Positions 43,925 to 51,789 of a stretch of 64,000 nt of DNA are shown one piece after another. A program made the position numbers and the translations under genes. Under the pieces are notes generated by a model that was not told the origin of the DNA, made no database searches, and worked only from the letters and a program-made list of their open reading frames with translations. The stretch is from assembly GCF_011602485.2 (NCBI RefSeq), contig NZ_CP050022.2:6964001-7028000 (forward strand), written 5' to 3'. Source of the DNA: Bradyrhizobium sp. 1(2017) (GTDB taxonomy: Bacteria; Pseudomonadota; Alphaproteobacteria; Rhizobiales; Xanthobacteraceae). Position 1 is the stretch's first letter. Each line of letters begins with the position of its first letter.

Positions 43925-45208
43925 CTACTTCGCCTTCGCGCTTTCCTTCTTCGGCTGGCTGTCCCGGATCAGGCGATCGAGATGCATGCGGATGTGAGCG
44001 GCTTCGGCCGAGGTGTTGGCAAGCGCGATGGCGCGGTCGAAGGCGATGCGGGCATCGTCGTTGCGACCGAGCTGCATCAGGAAGGCGCCGCGCACGCCAT
44101 AGAAATGAAAGTAGTTGGCAAGCTTCGGCGCCAGCGGCTCGATGAGGTCGAGCGCGGCCTGCGGCCCGCGCACCTTGGAGACCGCAACCGCACGGTTGAG
44201 CGTCACCACCGGCGAGGGCTGCACGATTTCGAGCGCGCCGTAGAGCAGGTCGATCTGCGTCCAGTCGGTCTCCTCCGGCGTCGCTGCGCGCGCATGCAGC
44301 GCGGCGATCGCGGCCTGGATCTGATAGGGTCCGCTGCGGCGATGGCGCATCGCCTTGTCGATCAGGGCGAGGCCTTCCGCGATCATGGTGCCGTTCCACA
44401 GCGAACGGTCCTGGTCGTCGAGCAGGATCAGCGACCCGTCCGCGGCAAAGCGCGCGGCGCTGCGCGCATGTTGCAGGAGGATCAGCGCCGTGAGGCCCAT
44501 GATCTCCGGTTCGCTCTGGAACAGGCGCAGCAGCAGCCGCGCCAGCCGGATCGCCTCTTCACATAGCGGCTTCCTGATCTCGGCGGTGTCGCCGCTCGCC
44601 GAATAGCCCTCGTTGAAGATCAGGTAGATCATCGCCGCGACACCGGCGAGCCGCTCGGAGCGCTCGACGGCACCGGGCGCTTCGAACGGCACGCCAGCGT
44701 CGGCGACCTTCGCCTTGGCGCGCGTGATGCGCTGCTCCATCGCCGCTTCAGAAACCAGGAAGGCGCGCGCGATCTGCTTCACGGTGAGGCCCGAGACGAT
44801 GCGCAGCGCCAGCGCGATTTGCTGCGTCGCCGGCAGCTGGGGATGGCAGCAGATGAACATCAGCCGCAAGATGTCGTCGCGGTAGTGCGAGCCGTCCAGC
44901 CGCTCGGCGAGCGCGCCTTCGGCATCGTCGAGGTCGGAGATCGCCTGGTCGTCTTCGGGCAGGGGCTGCTGCTTGCGGGCGCGGCGCACCTCGTCGATCG
45001 CGACGTTGCGGCCGACCATGATCAGCCAGGCCGCGGGATCGCGCGGCGGCCCGTTCTGCGGCCAGGTCTTCAGGGCGCGGAGGCAGGCGTTCTGAAAGGC
45101 TTCCTCGGCCGTATCGAGATCGCGGAAATAGCGCAGCAGTGCGCCGACAGCCTGGGGGCGCGCTGAGGTCAGCGCAGTCTCGATCCAGGCGGTGTCAGCT
45201 TCGCTCAC
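43925..45208 (-). CDS. ECF sigma factor with long C-terminal TPR-like extension (ECF42-like)
   Basis: A 427-residue extracytoplasmic-function sigma factor. Region 2 lies at about 20-90 (LRYFRDLDTAEEAFQNACLRALKTWP) and region 4 at about 125-180 (ALRIVSGLTVKQIARAFLVSEAAMEQRITRAK). The remaining 245 residues begin with the DUF6596-type segment LRLFQSEPEIMGLTALILLQHARS and run into TPR-like helices. ECF42 proteins have this extension and occur with a DGPF/YCII protein, as here: the YCII gene is directly upstream and overlaps by 4 bases (ATGA). No anti-sigma factor is adjacent. The signal is unknown. Confidence 0.92.
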   Translation of the reverse strand: MSEADTAWIETALTSARPQAVGALLRYFRDLDTAEEAFQNACLRALKTWPQNGPPRDPAAWLIMVGRNVAIDEVRRARKQQPLPEDDQAISDLDDAEGALAERLDGSHYRDDILRLMFICCHPQLPATQQIALALRIVSGLTVKQIARAFLVSEAAMEQRITRAKAKVADAGVPFEAPGAVERSERLAGVAAMIYLIFNEGYSASGDTAEIRKPLCEEAIRLARLLLRLFQSEPEIMGLTALILLQHARSAARFAADGSLILLDDQDRSLWNGTMIAEGLALIDKAMRHRRSGPYQIQAAIAALHARAATPEETDWTQIDLLYGALEIVQPSPVVTLNRAVAVSKVRGPQAALDLIEPLAPKLANYFHFYGVRGAFLMQLGRNDDARIAFDRAIALANTSAEAAHIRMHLDRLIRDSQPKKESAKAK

Positions 45209-45582
45209 GTCAGATTCCCTCCGGGCCTGAACACGCCGACGGGACGCACCTCATAGGCGCCGCCGGGATTGGCCGCACCGAGATCGCGCGCGACGTCGAG
45301 GGCATCATCGAGGTTCTTGCAGTCGACGATGTAGAAGCCGAGCAGCTGCTCCTTGGTCTCCGCATAGGGCCCGTCGAGCACCAACGGCGGGTCTTCCTTG
45401 CGCAGCGTCGCCGCCGCCGTGGTCGGCAGCAGCCGCGCTACGGGCCCGAGCCGGCCTTGGCTGGCGAGCTTCTCCTGCACCACGGTGAGCTTCTTCATCA
45501 CGGCCTCGTCCTGCTCCTTGCTCCAGGAGCCGACGAAGTCCTCATCGTGATAGCAAAGGATGGCATAAAGCATAGGCGACAC
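45205..45582 (-). CDS. DGPF-type YCII protein, partner of the ECF sigma factor
   Basis: A 125-residue YCII protein with MLYAILCYHDEDFVGSW at the start, the DGPYAETKEQLLGFYIVDCKN motif (DGPY variant of DGPF) and VARDLGAANPGGAYEVRPV. Its stop codon overlaps the start of the sigma gene, so the two are translationally coupled. DGPF proteins are thought to act in the same pathway as their ECF42 sigma factor, but their biochemical role is unsettled. Confidence 0.9.
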   Translation of the reverse strand: MSPMLYAILCYHDEDFVGSWSKEQDEAVMKKLTVVQEKLASQGRLGPVARLLPTTAAATLRKEDPPLVLDGPYAETKEQLLGFYIVDCKNLDDALDVARDLGAANPGGAYEVRPVGVFRPGGNLT

Positions 45583-45713
45583 TTTCCTCGTCTGTTCTAA
45601 AGACGCGCCAATATGCCCCGCCCCGACAGGGCTGCGGAAAAAATTTGCAAGAAAAATCCGTTGGATCGTGCCAAGGAGAGCCTACTCAAGCGGAACCTGA
45701 CGAGGCACTTCGA

Positions 45714-46679
45714 ATGACCATGGGCACACTGGCCGTCCTGATCAACAGCACGCAGCAGAACTGGTCGCCGGAGCGCTGGAAAGCCCGGTTCGACGCGGTC
45801 TGCGGCGGCCGCCGCGTGGTGCTGCAGCCGTATGGCGGGCTCGACCCGGCCGAGGTGCACTATGCCGCGGTATGGAAGCCCGTGCCGGGCGATCTCGGCG
45901 CGTTTCCAAATCTGCGGGCGATCTTCAATCTGGGCGCCGGCGTGGACGCGTTGATGGCGGACAAGAGCCTGCCCGACGTGCCTCTGGTGCGCGTCGCCGT
46001 GCCCGACCTGACCAACCGCATGACCGAATATGTCGTGCTGCACGTGCTGATGCACCACCGCCAGGAGCTTTATCTGCGGGACTCGCAACGTGCCAAACGC
46101 TGGGAGCCGAAATATCAGTGGCCTGCGAGCGCGATCACCGTCGGCATCATGGGATTGGGGACGCTAGGCACTGACGCGGCGGACGTGTTGCGGCGGCTCG
46201 GCTTCCGCGTCACCGGCTGGAGCCGCAGCCCGCGGACGATCGAGGGCGTCGAATGTTTCCATGGTGCCGCGCAGATCGAGGCATTCCTGCGCGCGACCGA
46301 CATCCTGGTGTGCCTGCTGCCGCTGACGCCTGATACGCATGGAATCCTCAACCGCGACGTCTTCACAAAGCTCAACCGCAACAGCCCGCTCGGCGCGCCC
46401 GTGCTGATCAACGCCGGCCGCGGCGGCTTGCAGAACGAAGCCGACATCCTGGCCTGCCTCGATGACGGCACGCTGGGTGCCGCCTCGCTCGACGTCTTCG
46501 TGCAGGAGCCGCAGCCGCGAGACAGCCGGTTTTGGACCCACCCCAGGGTGGTGCTGACCCCGCACAATGCCGCCGACACCGACGCGGACGCGATCTCGGC
46601 CTATGTCGCCGAGCAGATCGCGCGCTTCGAAGCGGGCGGCGTGCTGGAGAACGTGGTGGATCGGACGCGGGGGTATTAG
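45714..46679 (+). CDS. D-2-hydroxyacid dehydrogenase, glyoxylate/hydroxypyruvate reductase A type
   Basis: A 321-residue NAD(P)-dependent enzyme reducing glyoxylate or hydroxypyruvate. The cofactor fold starts GIMGLGTLGTDAADVLRRLGFRVTGWSRS, where Ser/Arg after the second strand favours NADPH. Catalytic elements are the arginine in INAGRGGLQNEADIL, the glutamate in FVQEPQPRDSRFW and the histidine in VVLTPHNAA. The start MTMGTLAV has GAGG upstream. It is divergent from the YCII/sigma unit. Confidence 0.9.
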   Translation: MTMGTLAVLINSTQQNWSPERWKARFDAVCGGRRVVLQPYGGLDPAEVHYAAVWKPVPGDLGAFPNLRAIFNLGAGVDALMADKSLPDVPLVRVAVPDLTNRMTEYVVLHVLMHHRQELYLRDSQRAKRWEPKYQWPASAITVGIMGLGTLGTDAADVLRRLGFRVTGWSRSPRTIEGVECFHGAAQIEAFLRATDILVCLLPLTPDTHGILNRDVFTKLNRNSPLGAPVLINAGRGGLQNEADILACLDDGTLGAASLDVFVQEPQPRDSRFWTHPRVVLTPHNAADTDADAISAYVAEQIARFEAGGVLENVVDRTRGY

Positions 46680-46703
46680 AGTTCGCCGATACACCCACGC
46701 TCG

Positions 46704-46882
46704 CGTCGTCCTGGCGAAAGCCAGGACCCATGACCCCAAGAAGAAGTTGCTGCGCGACATTCTAACCCCGAGCTTTCGCCAAACCGTATTCGGTGGCTAT
46801 GGGTCCTGGCTTCGCCAGGACGACGTCGGGAAATTTGCTCGCGCGACATACTCAGCGTCGTCCCGGCGCACGCCAGGACGAC
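46704..46882. repeat. Triple REP-like repeat (CGTCGTCCTGGCGAAAGCCAGGACCC family)
   Basis: Copy 1 (46704-46731) and copy 2 (46799-46825) are reverse complements except for one missing base. A third, diverged hairpin (46856-46882, arms GTCGTCC / GGACGAC) follows. Each copy is itself a hairpin (CCTGGCnnnnGCCAGG). The cluster fills the space between convergent genes. Confidence 0.8.
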
Positions 46883-46885
46883 AGG

Positions 46886-47530
46886 TCAGCGTTTGCCTCC
46901 CACCATCACGTCGATCGCACCGTTGACGATCGCTTCCAGCTCCTTGCGCGAGACGCGCGCACGCGAGCGTATGGCGATGGAATGCACCGTCGAGGATGCG
47001 ATCTGCGCCAGCACGACCGGATCGGCGGTTTCCGGCAACTCGCCGTTTTCCTTGGCGCGGCGGAAGCAGCTCGTGAAGGCCTTGTCGAGTTCGGTGAGGC
47101 CGTCGAGCACCATGGCGCGGATGTCGGGATCGCTCACCGCCTCGGACGCCGCGGTCACCACCGTGAAGCAGCCGCGCGGGCCGGTCTCGCCGGACAGATA
47201 GATGTTCAGCGCGGAGGCAAAGATGCGCTCCAGACGCTGGCGCACGGGCATCTCCTGGCGAAAGATCTCGACCATCGCTGCGCGCGCTTCCTCGCGGTAG
47301 CGCTGGTAGCTCTTGATGTAGAGCTCGCGCTTGTCGCCGAAGGCGCCATAGAGGCTCGGCCGATTCATGCCGGTGGCCTCGCTGAGATCGTCGAGCGAGG
47401 TCGATGCAAAGCCCTGTTTGCGAAACAGGTCGAGCGCCTTGCCGAGTGCAATGTCGGGCTCGTAGGCGCGCGGGCGGCCGCGTCGCTTGGGTTCATTGGC
47501 AGCAGCTGGCGGCTTCGATTTTTGTACCAT
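46886..47530 (-). CDS. TetR family regulator, probably controlling the divergent GST gene
   Basis: A 214-residue repressor. An N-terminal basic stretch (KSKPPAAANEPKRRGRPRA) precedes the helix-turn-helix (about 28-72: DIALGKALDLFRKQGFASTSLDDLSEATGMNRPSLYGAFGDK). The C-terminal part has LNIYLSGETGPRGCFTVVTAASEAV, a stretch shared with redox/electrophile-sensing TetR proteins; a cysteine (GCFTV) sits there. A 24-bp element covers its start codon and an inverted near copy lies before the GST gene, so it probably represses itself and GST. The inducer could be an electrophile; that is inference. Confidence 0.9.
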   Translation of the reverse strand: MVQKSKPPAAANEPKRRGRPRAYEPDIALGKALDLFRKQGFASTSLDDLSEATGMNRPSLYGAFGDKRELYIKSYQRYREEARAAMVEIFRQEMPVRQRLERIFASALNIYLSGETGPRGCFTVVTAASEAVSDPDIRAMVLDGLTELDKAFTSCFRRAKENGELPETADPVVLAQIASSTVHSIAIRSRARVSRKELEAIVNGAIDVMVGGKR

Positions 47531-47540
47531 TTCGCAAAAT
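47517..47540 (-). promoter_or_regulatory. Operator site 1 over the TetR start codon
   Basis: Read on the minus strand this 24-bp site matches the site at 47560-47583 at 21 of 24 positions. The shared 14-base core contains ATGGTACAAAAATC exactly. It covers the TetR ATG. Confidence 0.7.
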
Positions 47541-47559
47541 AATCCTTGACCGCCTTCAT

Positions 47560-47583
47560 ATTATGCAAGATGGTACAAAAATC
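47560..47583 (+). promoter_or_regulatory. Operator site 2 upstream of the GST gene
   Basis: Inverted partner of the site at 47517-47540; the two are separated by 19 bases. On the minus strand TTGCAT and GATTAT, spaced by 18 bases, lie between and within the sites and may be the TetR promoter. Confidence 0.65.
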
Positions 47584-47646
47584 AATCTGGCCAGGTTGAG
47601 CGACACTCCGAAAGTCACATCGAGGAATTGCCCAAGGAGGCTACAG

Positions 47647-48291
47647 ATGGATCTCTATTTCTCGCCGCTCGCCTGTTCGATGGCGACCCGCGTCGCGCTG
47701 TATGAAGCCGGCGCCGAGGCGAATTATCTCGAAGTCGATCCGCCGACCAAGAAGGTGCTGAACGACGGCTCCGACTTCCGCACCGTGAACCCGATTGGCC
47801 TGGTGCCGACGCTACGCACCGACGAGGGCGTGTTGCTGACCGAGAACGCGGCGATCCTGCAATATGTCGCGGATCGTTTTCCGCAATCCGGCCTCGGCGC
47901 CACCGCCGGCATCGAGCGCACGCGGCTGCATCAATGGCTCTGCTTCATCGGCACCGAGCTGCACAAAGCCCTGTTCATTCCCGTGCTCGACCGCAAGGCG
48001 CCGCAGGAGGCCAAGGCCTATGCTCTGGAGAAGAACCTGTCGCGGCTCGACTATCTCGACAATCATCTCGAGGGACGTGACTTCCTGCTCGACCATTTCA
48101 GCGTTGCCGACGCCTATCTGGTCACGGTCATCAACTGGACCATGGCGACGCCGCCGATCGAGCTTGCGAAATGGCCGAACCTGAAGGCGTATTACGAGCG
48201 CCTGCGTCAGCGGCCGTCGATCGCGAAGGCCATCGCGGAGGAGTTCGAGCTGTACAAGGCCGAGCAGGCGCGGAAGAAAGCGGCGGCTTAG
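47647..48291 (+). CDS. Glutathione S-transferase family protein
   Basis: A 214-residue two-domain glutathione transferase. The thioredoxin-like N-terminal domain starts MDLYFSPLACSMATRVALYEAG (Ser11/Met12 region near the usual catalytic Ser/Cys) and has the cis-proline block NPIGLVPTL and LTENAAILQYVADRFP, which binds the glutathione peptide. The helical C-terminal domain follows from about 90. The start has a perfect AAGGAGG 6 bases upstream. It is divergent from a TetR gene sharing operator sites. Probably detoxifies an electrophile. Confidence 0.93.
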   Translation: MDLYFSPLACSMATRVALYEAGAEANYLEVDPPTKKVLNDGSDFRTVNPIGLVPTLRTDEGVLLTENAAILQYVADRFPQSGLGATAGIERTRLHQWLCFIGTELHKALFIPVLDRKAPQEAKAYALEKNLSRLDYLDNHLEGRDFLLDHFSVADAYLVTVINWTMATPPIELAKWPNLKAYYERLRQRPSIAKAIAEEFELYKAEQARKKAAA

Positions 48292-48310
48292 CGGCATTCG
48301 CATTAGCTTG

Positions 48311-48337
48311 CCGTCCCAGCCAGCGCGGCCGGGACGG
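48311..48337. terminator. Weak hairpin between convergent GST and binding-protein genes
   Basis: A 7-bp perfect stem CCGTCCC / GGGACGG with a 13-base loop, without a U tract on either side. It may only slow transcription. Confidence 0.3.
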
Positions 48338-48400
48338 CGGGCGACTGCGGAGAGCCCGTGACCAACCTCCCAGAACTCTCGAGCGGATGCTGACCCGTAG

Positions 48401-49168
48401 CTATCTCGGCGCTTGCAGTACGACACCGTAGCGGCCGTAGATCCGATCGATCGAGCCGTCCTTTCGCAACCGTTCAAGAGCGCCATCGATGGCTTCTCGC
48501 AACGCATCATCGGGACGGACCATGCCGACGGCGACGTTCCAGTTGAGATTGGCCACGCTCTCGTCGCGATCCAGGATGCGAAGCGGCTTGTCCGGATGCG
48601 TCAGATTGAAATAGCTCGCCGCTGTGGGCGTCACCGCAGCAGCATCGATCTCATGGTTTGACAGGGCGTCGAGGCTGTCGCTCTCGAAGCCGAAGGTCGA
48701 CGTAGGCACGTGCCGTTGGCCGATGATCATCGCCGCGACGGATCCGACTTGCACCCCCACCTTGGTACGCTCGTTGAGGTCCCGGAACGAGGTCAGCGTG
48801 CTGGATGGCGGCACGGCGAGTGCGACGCCCGTGCGATAATATGGCTTTGAGATCCTCAGGCGGGTTTCGCCCTGCGCCTCGCGGTCGGCGATGGCATCGA
48901 GAAGAATGTCACAGCCGGCGCTCCGCATCTGGTATTGGGTGATGATCCAGTCGAGCCGCAGCGAGACACCGAGCTCGCGTGCCAGCGCATGTCCAAATTC
49001 AACCTGAAAGCCGGGAGGATCGGCGGTCTTGCTCGCAAAAGGAAGCGAGTTCGGATGGGCGCATAACCCGAGCGCGCCGGACGAACGGATCGCATCCAGG
49101 GTTCGCGCCTGCGCCGGACTCACCAGCCCGATGACGACGCCGACAATAAGCGGGAGAACCGTCTTCAT
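48401..49168 (-). CDS. Periplasmic binding protein linked to quinoprotein dehydrogenase (MoxJ/XoxJ-like)
   Basis: A 255-residue protein of the solute-binding protein family 3. A signal peptide ends near residue 22 (AQA-RTL). The mature part begins LDAIRSSGALGLCAHPNSLPFASKTADPPGFQVEFGHALARELG, the pattern of proteins found with PQQ dehydrogenases (MoxJ, XoxJ), then LRLDWIITQYQM and DILLDAIADREAQG. XoxJ-type proteins may help assemble or activate the dehydrogenase rather than import a solute. It is the third gene of the PQQ operon, 37 bases after the cytochrome. Confidence 0.85.
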   Translation of the reverse strand: MKTVLPLIVGVVIGLVSPAQARTLDAIRSSGALGLCAHPNSLPFASKTADPPGFQVEFGHALARELGVSLRLDWIITQYQMRSAGCDILLDAIADREAQGETRLRISKPYYRTGVALAVPPSSTLTSFRDLNERTKVGVQVGSVAAMIIGQRHVPTSTFGFESDSLDALSNHEIDAAAVTPTAASYFNLTHPDKPLRILDRDESVANLNWNVAVGMVRPDDALREAIDGALERLRKDGSIDRIYGRYGVVLQAPR

Positions 49169-49205
49169 TCCGCATCCTCGCATCGACAGGAACTGGTCTT
49201 GGTGA

Positions 49206-49571
49206 TCAACCCTCGCGCGGCTTCAAGGCGCGGATATATTTGACGATCAGATCGATCTGCGCGTCGTTGAAGGCCCCGCCGAATGCCGGCATCGCGCCGG
49301 ACTTGCCGATCTTGATCCGGCTATGCAGAAAGTCGTCATCGCGCGGCGAATTCATCAGCTGCGGTCCCTTGCCGGCGGCCCGGCCGCCATCGGAGTGACA
49401 GAAGCCGCAAGTTCCCGCAAACAACTGCTCGACGTCGAATGTCCCGTTCTCGGGTGAAGGAGTAGGAGACTGCGCTTGAACGGGTGCGGCAGAGAGCAAC
49501 GACGCGCTCACCATTGCCGATCTCAGCGCGGTGAGCTTCTTCAAATGCTGTTTCAAGGTATCCAGCTCCAT
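49206..49571 (-). CDS. Cytochrome c, probable electron acceptor of the PQQ dehydrogenase
   Basis: A 121-residue class I c-type cytochrome. A signal region ends near residue 34 (VQA-QSP). The haem is attached at CGFCH (Cys55, Cys58, His59) and Met94 in GAMPAFGG is the likely sixth ligand. The length suits cytochrome cL/XoxG-like acceptors, though it is shorter than typical XoxG. Its position directly after the dehydrogenase gene fits the role of taking electrons from PQQ. Confidence 0.92.
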   Translation of the reverse strand: MELDTLKQHLKKLTALRSAMVSASLLSAAPVQAQSPTPSPENGTFDVEQLFAGTCGFCHSDGGRAAGKGPQLMNSPRDDDFLHSRIKIGKSGAMPAFGGAFNDAQIDLIVKYIRALKPREG

Positions 49572-49643
49572 GTCATGAAGCGCGCCCGCAACGTCATCGC
49601 ACGGGGAGCAGGCTTGCGCCTGCCCCCTGCAATTTGCGATGAT

Positions 49644-51362
49644 CTATTTCAGGCTGAAGACGATAAGCGCGCCGTCGTCACGCGGCATGCTCTTGTAGAC
49701 GCCGCCGAAGTTGGGCGCATACTCGTCGGCCAGCATCCCGCCGAAGCCTGCGGCCACGGCAATGTACTGTTTGCCGTTGACGGAATAGCTGACGATGCCG
49801 CCCTGATGTCCGGTGCCGTTGTTGTGATTCCACAGCTCGGTGCCGGTCTCCGCATCGTAGGCATGGAGGATGCCGCGGGAGTCGGGCACGAACACGAGAT
49901 TGCCCGCGGTCGACAGCACGCTCCCAAGCGGCGGCTCGGGATAGCGAACCTCCCACTTCTTGGCCCCGGTGATGGGGTCGCGCGCGTCGAGATGTCCATA
50001 AATCTCGCCGCCCGGAGGTGGCGCCATCTTGAACTCAGCGCCGATGTTGAGCTGGACCTGGGGCGCAGTGACCGGCGTCGTCTTCTGAATGTCGAGCGTC
50101 ATGCACCATTCCTGGCCGATCTTGTAGTAGAGACCCGTCTTTGGATTGTAGGATCCGGCGTTCCAGCTGATGCCGCCCCCAATGAATGGACACAGCGGCG
50201 GCTCGGTGACCTTCCCCGCGGTGAAGTCACGACGGCCGATCAGGGCGCCCGTCTTGGGGTCGATATCCTTGACGAAATTGATGTTCTCAACCAGGCGCCA
50301 GACGTTCTTCACGCCAAGATTGCGGTCGTAGACGAAGACGAAGCCGCCCTTGTTCGGATGAACCACGTATTTCTGGCCGTCGCGCTCGAGCATCACGAAC
50401 TCGCCGACGGAGCTGTCGAAGTCCCAGGCGTCGTGCGGCAGCTCCTGATGATAGGATTTCAGCTTGCCGGTATCGATGTCGAGCGCGATCACGGAGCTCG
50501 TATAGAGATTGTCGCCGGGACGCGCACCTTGCGTCTTGTAATCGGCGCCCGACCAATCGTAGAGCGGCGCCGGATTCGCGGTGCCCCACAGGATGGTGTT
50601 GGTCTCGGAGTCGTAAGTGCCCGGCATCCAGCCGCCGCCCCCACCCGTGCGCCAGGATTCGTTGCCCCACGTCTTCATGGCCTCGTCGGTGCCTGCAACC
50701 GTCAGGAATTCCCACTTCTTCTTTCCAGTTGTGGCATCCACGGCGAAGATCGGGCCGCGGCCCGGCCATTCACCGCCTTGCGCTCCGATGATCACCGTGC
50801 CCTTTGCGTAAAGCGGCGCACCGGTGAAACCGACCGTGAGCTTCTGCGAGTCGATCAGCCTGGTTTCCCAGTGGACCTTCCCCGACTTCATATCCAGGCC
50901 AAGAAGCCTGCCATCCATGGTGCCGACAAAGACCTTGCCCTCGCCGATCGCCACGCCGCGATTGTAGGGAGAATGGGTCTGGCGGGCGATCAGCGCCTCA
51001 TCCAGCTCCGGAAAATGCGACCAGATCACCTCGCCCGTCGTGCCGTTGAGCGCGAAGACCCGGCTGTACGAACCCGAGTAGTAGAGCACGCCATCAGCCA
51101 CCAGCGGCATGGATTGCAGGCCACGGGTAGAGCGTCCGGGAATATGCATCCAGGCAACGCTCAAATCTTTGATGTTGCCCGCATTGATCTGCGCGAGCGG
51201 GCTGTAGTGATAGGACTTGTAAGAGCCGTGATAAGTCAGCCAATCGTTCTGACCGGCATTCTCGATCCTCGCAGTATCCACGGTTTGGGCCAACGCCGAC
51301 GAAACGATCAGTGTTGCGCCAGCAACAAGGGGTAAACCAGAATTAGACCAACGCCTTTTCAT
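49644..51362 (-). CDS. PQQ-dependent methanol/ethanol-family dehydrogenase with lanthanide-type Asp-Phe-Asp site
   Basis: A 572-residue periplasmic quinoprotein. The signal peptide ends near residue 25 (ALA-QTV). Eight-bladed propeller repeats follow. Metal and PQQ ligands by alignment from memory are Glu198 (GAQGGEW), Asn263 (GTANPAP) and catalytic Asp314. Asp316, two residues later (WDFD), is the extra aspartate that marks lanthanide-using XoxF-type enzymes; calcium MxaF enzymes have Ala. No vicinal Cys-Cys pair near the PQQ is seen, which is unusual. GGGAGG upstream supports the start. The cytochrome c and XoxJ-like genes follow as one operon. Confidence 0.92.
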   Translation of the reverse strand: MKRRWSNSGLPLVAGATLIVSSALAQTVDTARIENAGQNDWLTYHGSYKSYHYSPLAQINAGNIKDLSVAWMHIPGRSTRGLQSMPLVADGVLYYSGSYSRVFALNGTTGEVIWSHFPELDEALIARQTHSPYNRGVAIGEGKVFVGTMDGRLLGLDMKSGKVHWETRLIDSQKLTVGFTGAPLYAKGTVIIGAQGGEWPGRGPIFAVDATTGKKKWEFLTVAGTDEAMKTWGNESWRTGGGGGWMPGTYDSETNTILWGTANPAPLYDWSGADYKTQGARPGDNLYTSSVIALDIDTGKLKSYHQELPHDAWDFDSSVGEFVMLERDGQKYVVHPNKGGFVFVYDRNLGVKNVWRLVENINFVKDIDPKTGALIGRRDFTAGKVTEPPLCPFIGGGISWNAGSYNPKTGLYYKIGQEWCMTLDIQKTTPVTAPQVQLNIGAEFKMAPPPGGEIYGHLDARDPITGAKKWEVRYPEPPLGSVLSTAGNLVFVPDSRGILHAYDAETGTELWNHNNGTGHQGGIVSYSVNGKQYIAVAAGFGGMLADEYAPNFGGVYKSMPRDDGALIVFSLK

Positions 51363-51789
51363 CCGTTCCTCCCGCTTTTTTAGTTTGTTGAACTTGCGTC
51401 TTACCAACGCCGCCGCGAAGGATGTGAATAGCTCGCTATATGTCGGTTCCTCTCCATTGCATGCGAGCTGCCAACAGGTCTCGCCCTCTCTCGGCGAACA
51501 TCGCCAAGGGAGTTACATGACCGGACTGGTTGCTGTTGCGCTTCCGCTCGCTTTCAAAAAGTACGCCGGATGACGGGAAGCGAAAAGATGAAATGCGCGC
51601 CCGGCGCGAATTTGACGCGCAGCGCGAGCCAAGAAGGTCAGATGCACTTACCGTTCATCGCCTCGGATGCCGCGGAGGCGCTTCCGCGCCTCGCCAGACG
51701 ATGGCGGCTGCACTAGCGGGCGCAACATCCTGCCGTCATCAAGGCATCGACCGTTCGAGACGCAGCCAACCATGCTCGCCAGTGACCGG
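51363..51789. other. Intergenic 427 bases between the PQQ operon and the TRAP operon
   Basis: Holds the PQQ-operon promoter and the end of the TRAP operon. An 18-codon plus-strand frame at 51517-51573 has an AAGGGAG site but lacks the Glu and Tyr of PqqA and is not reported as a gene. No strong hairpin with a U tract was found. Confidence 0.45.

Noticed and set aside
49476..51335. 619-codon frame antisense to the PQQ dehydrogenase
   Set aside because: The minus strand carries signal peptide, ligands and operon structure; the plus frame has none.
51517..51573. 18-codon frame with AAGGGAG site near the PQQ operon, considered as pqqA
   Set aside because: PqqA needs conserved Glu and Tyr spaced E-x3-Y; this peptide has no Glu.
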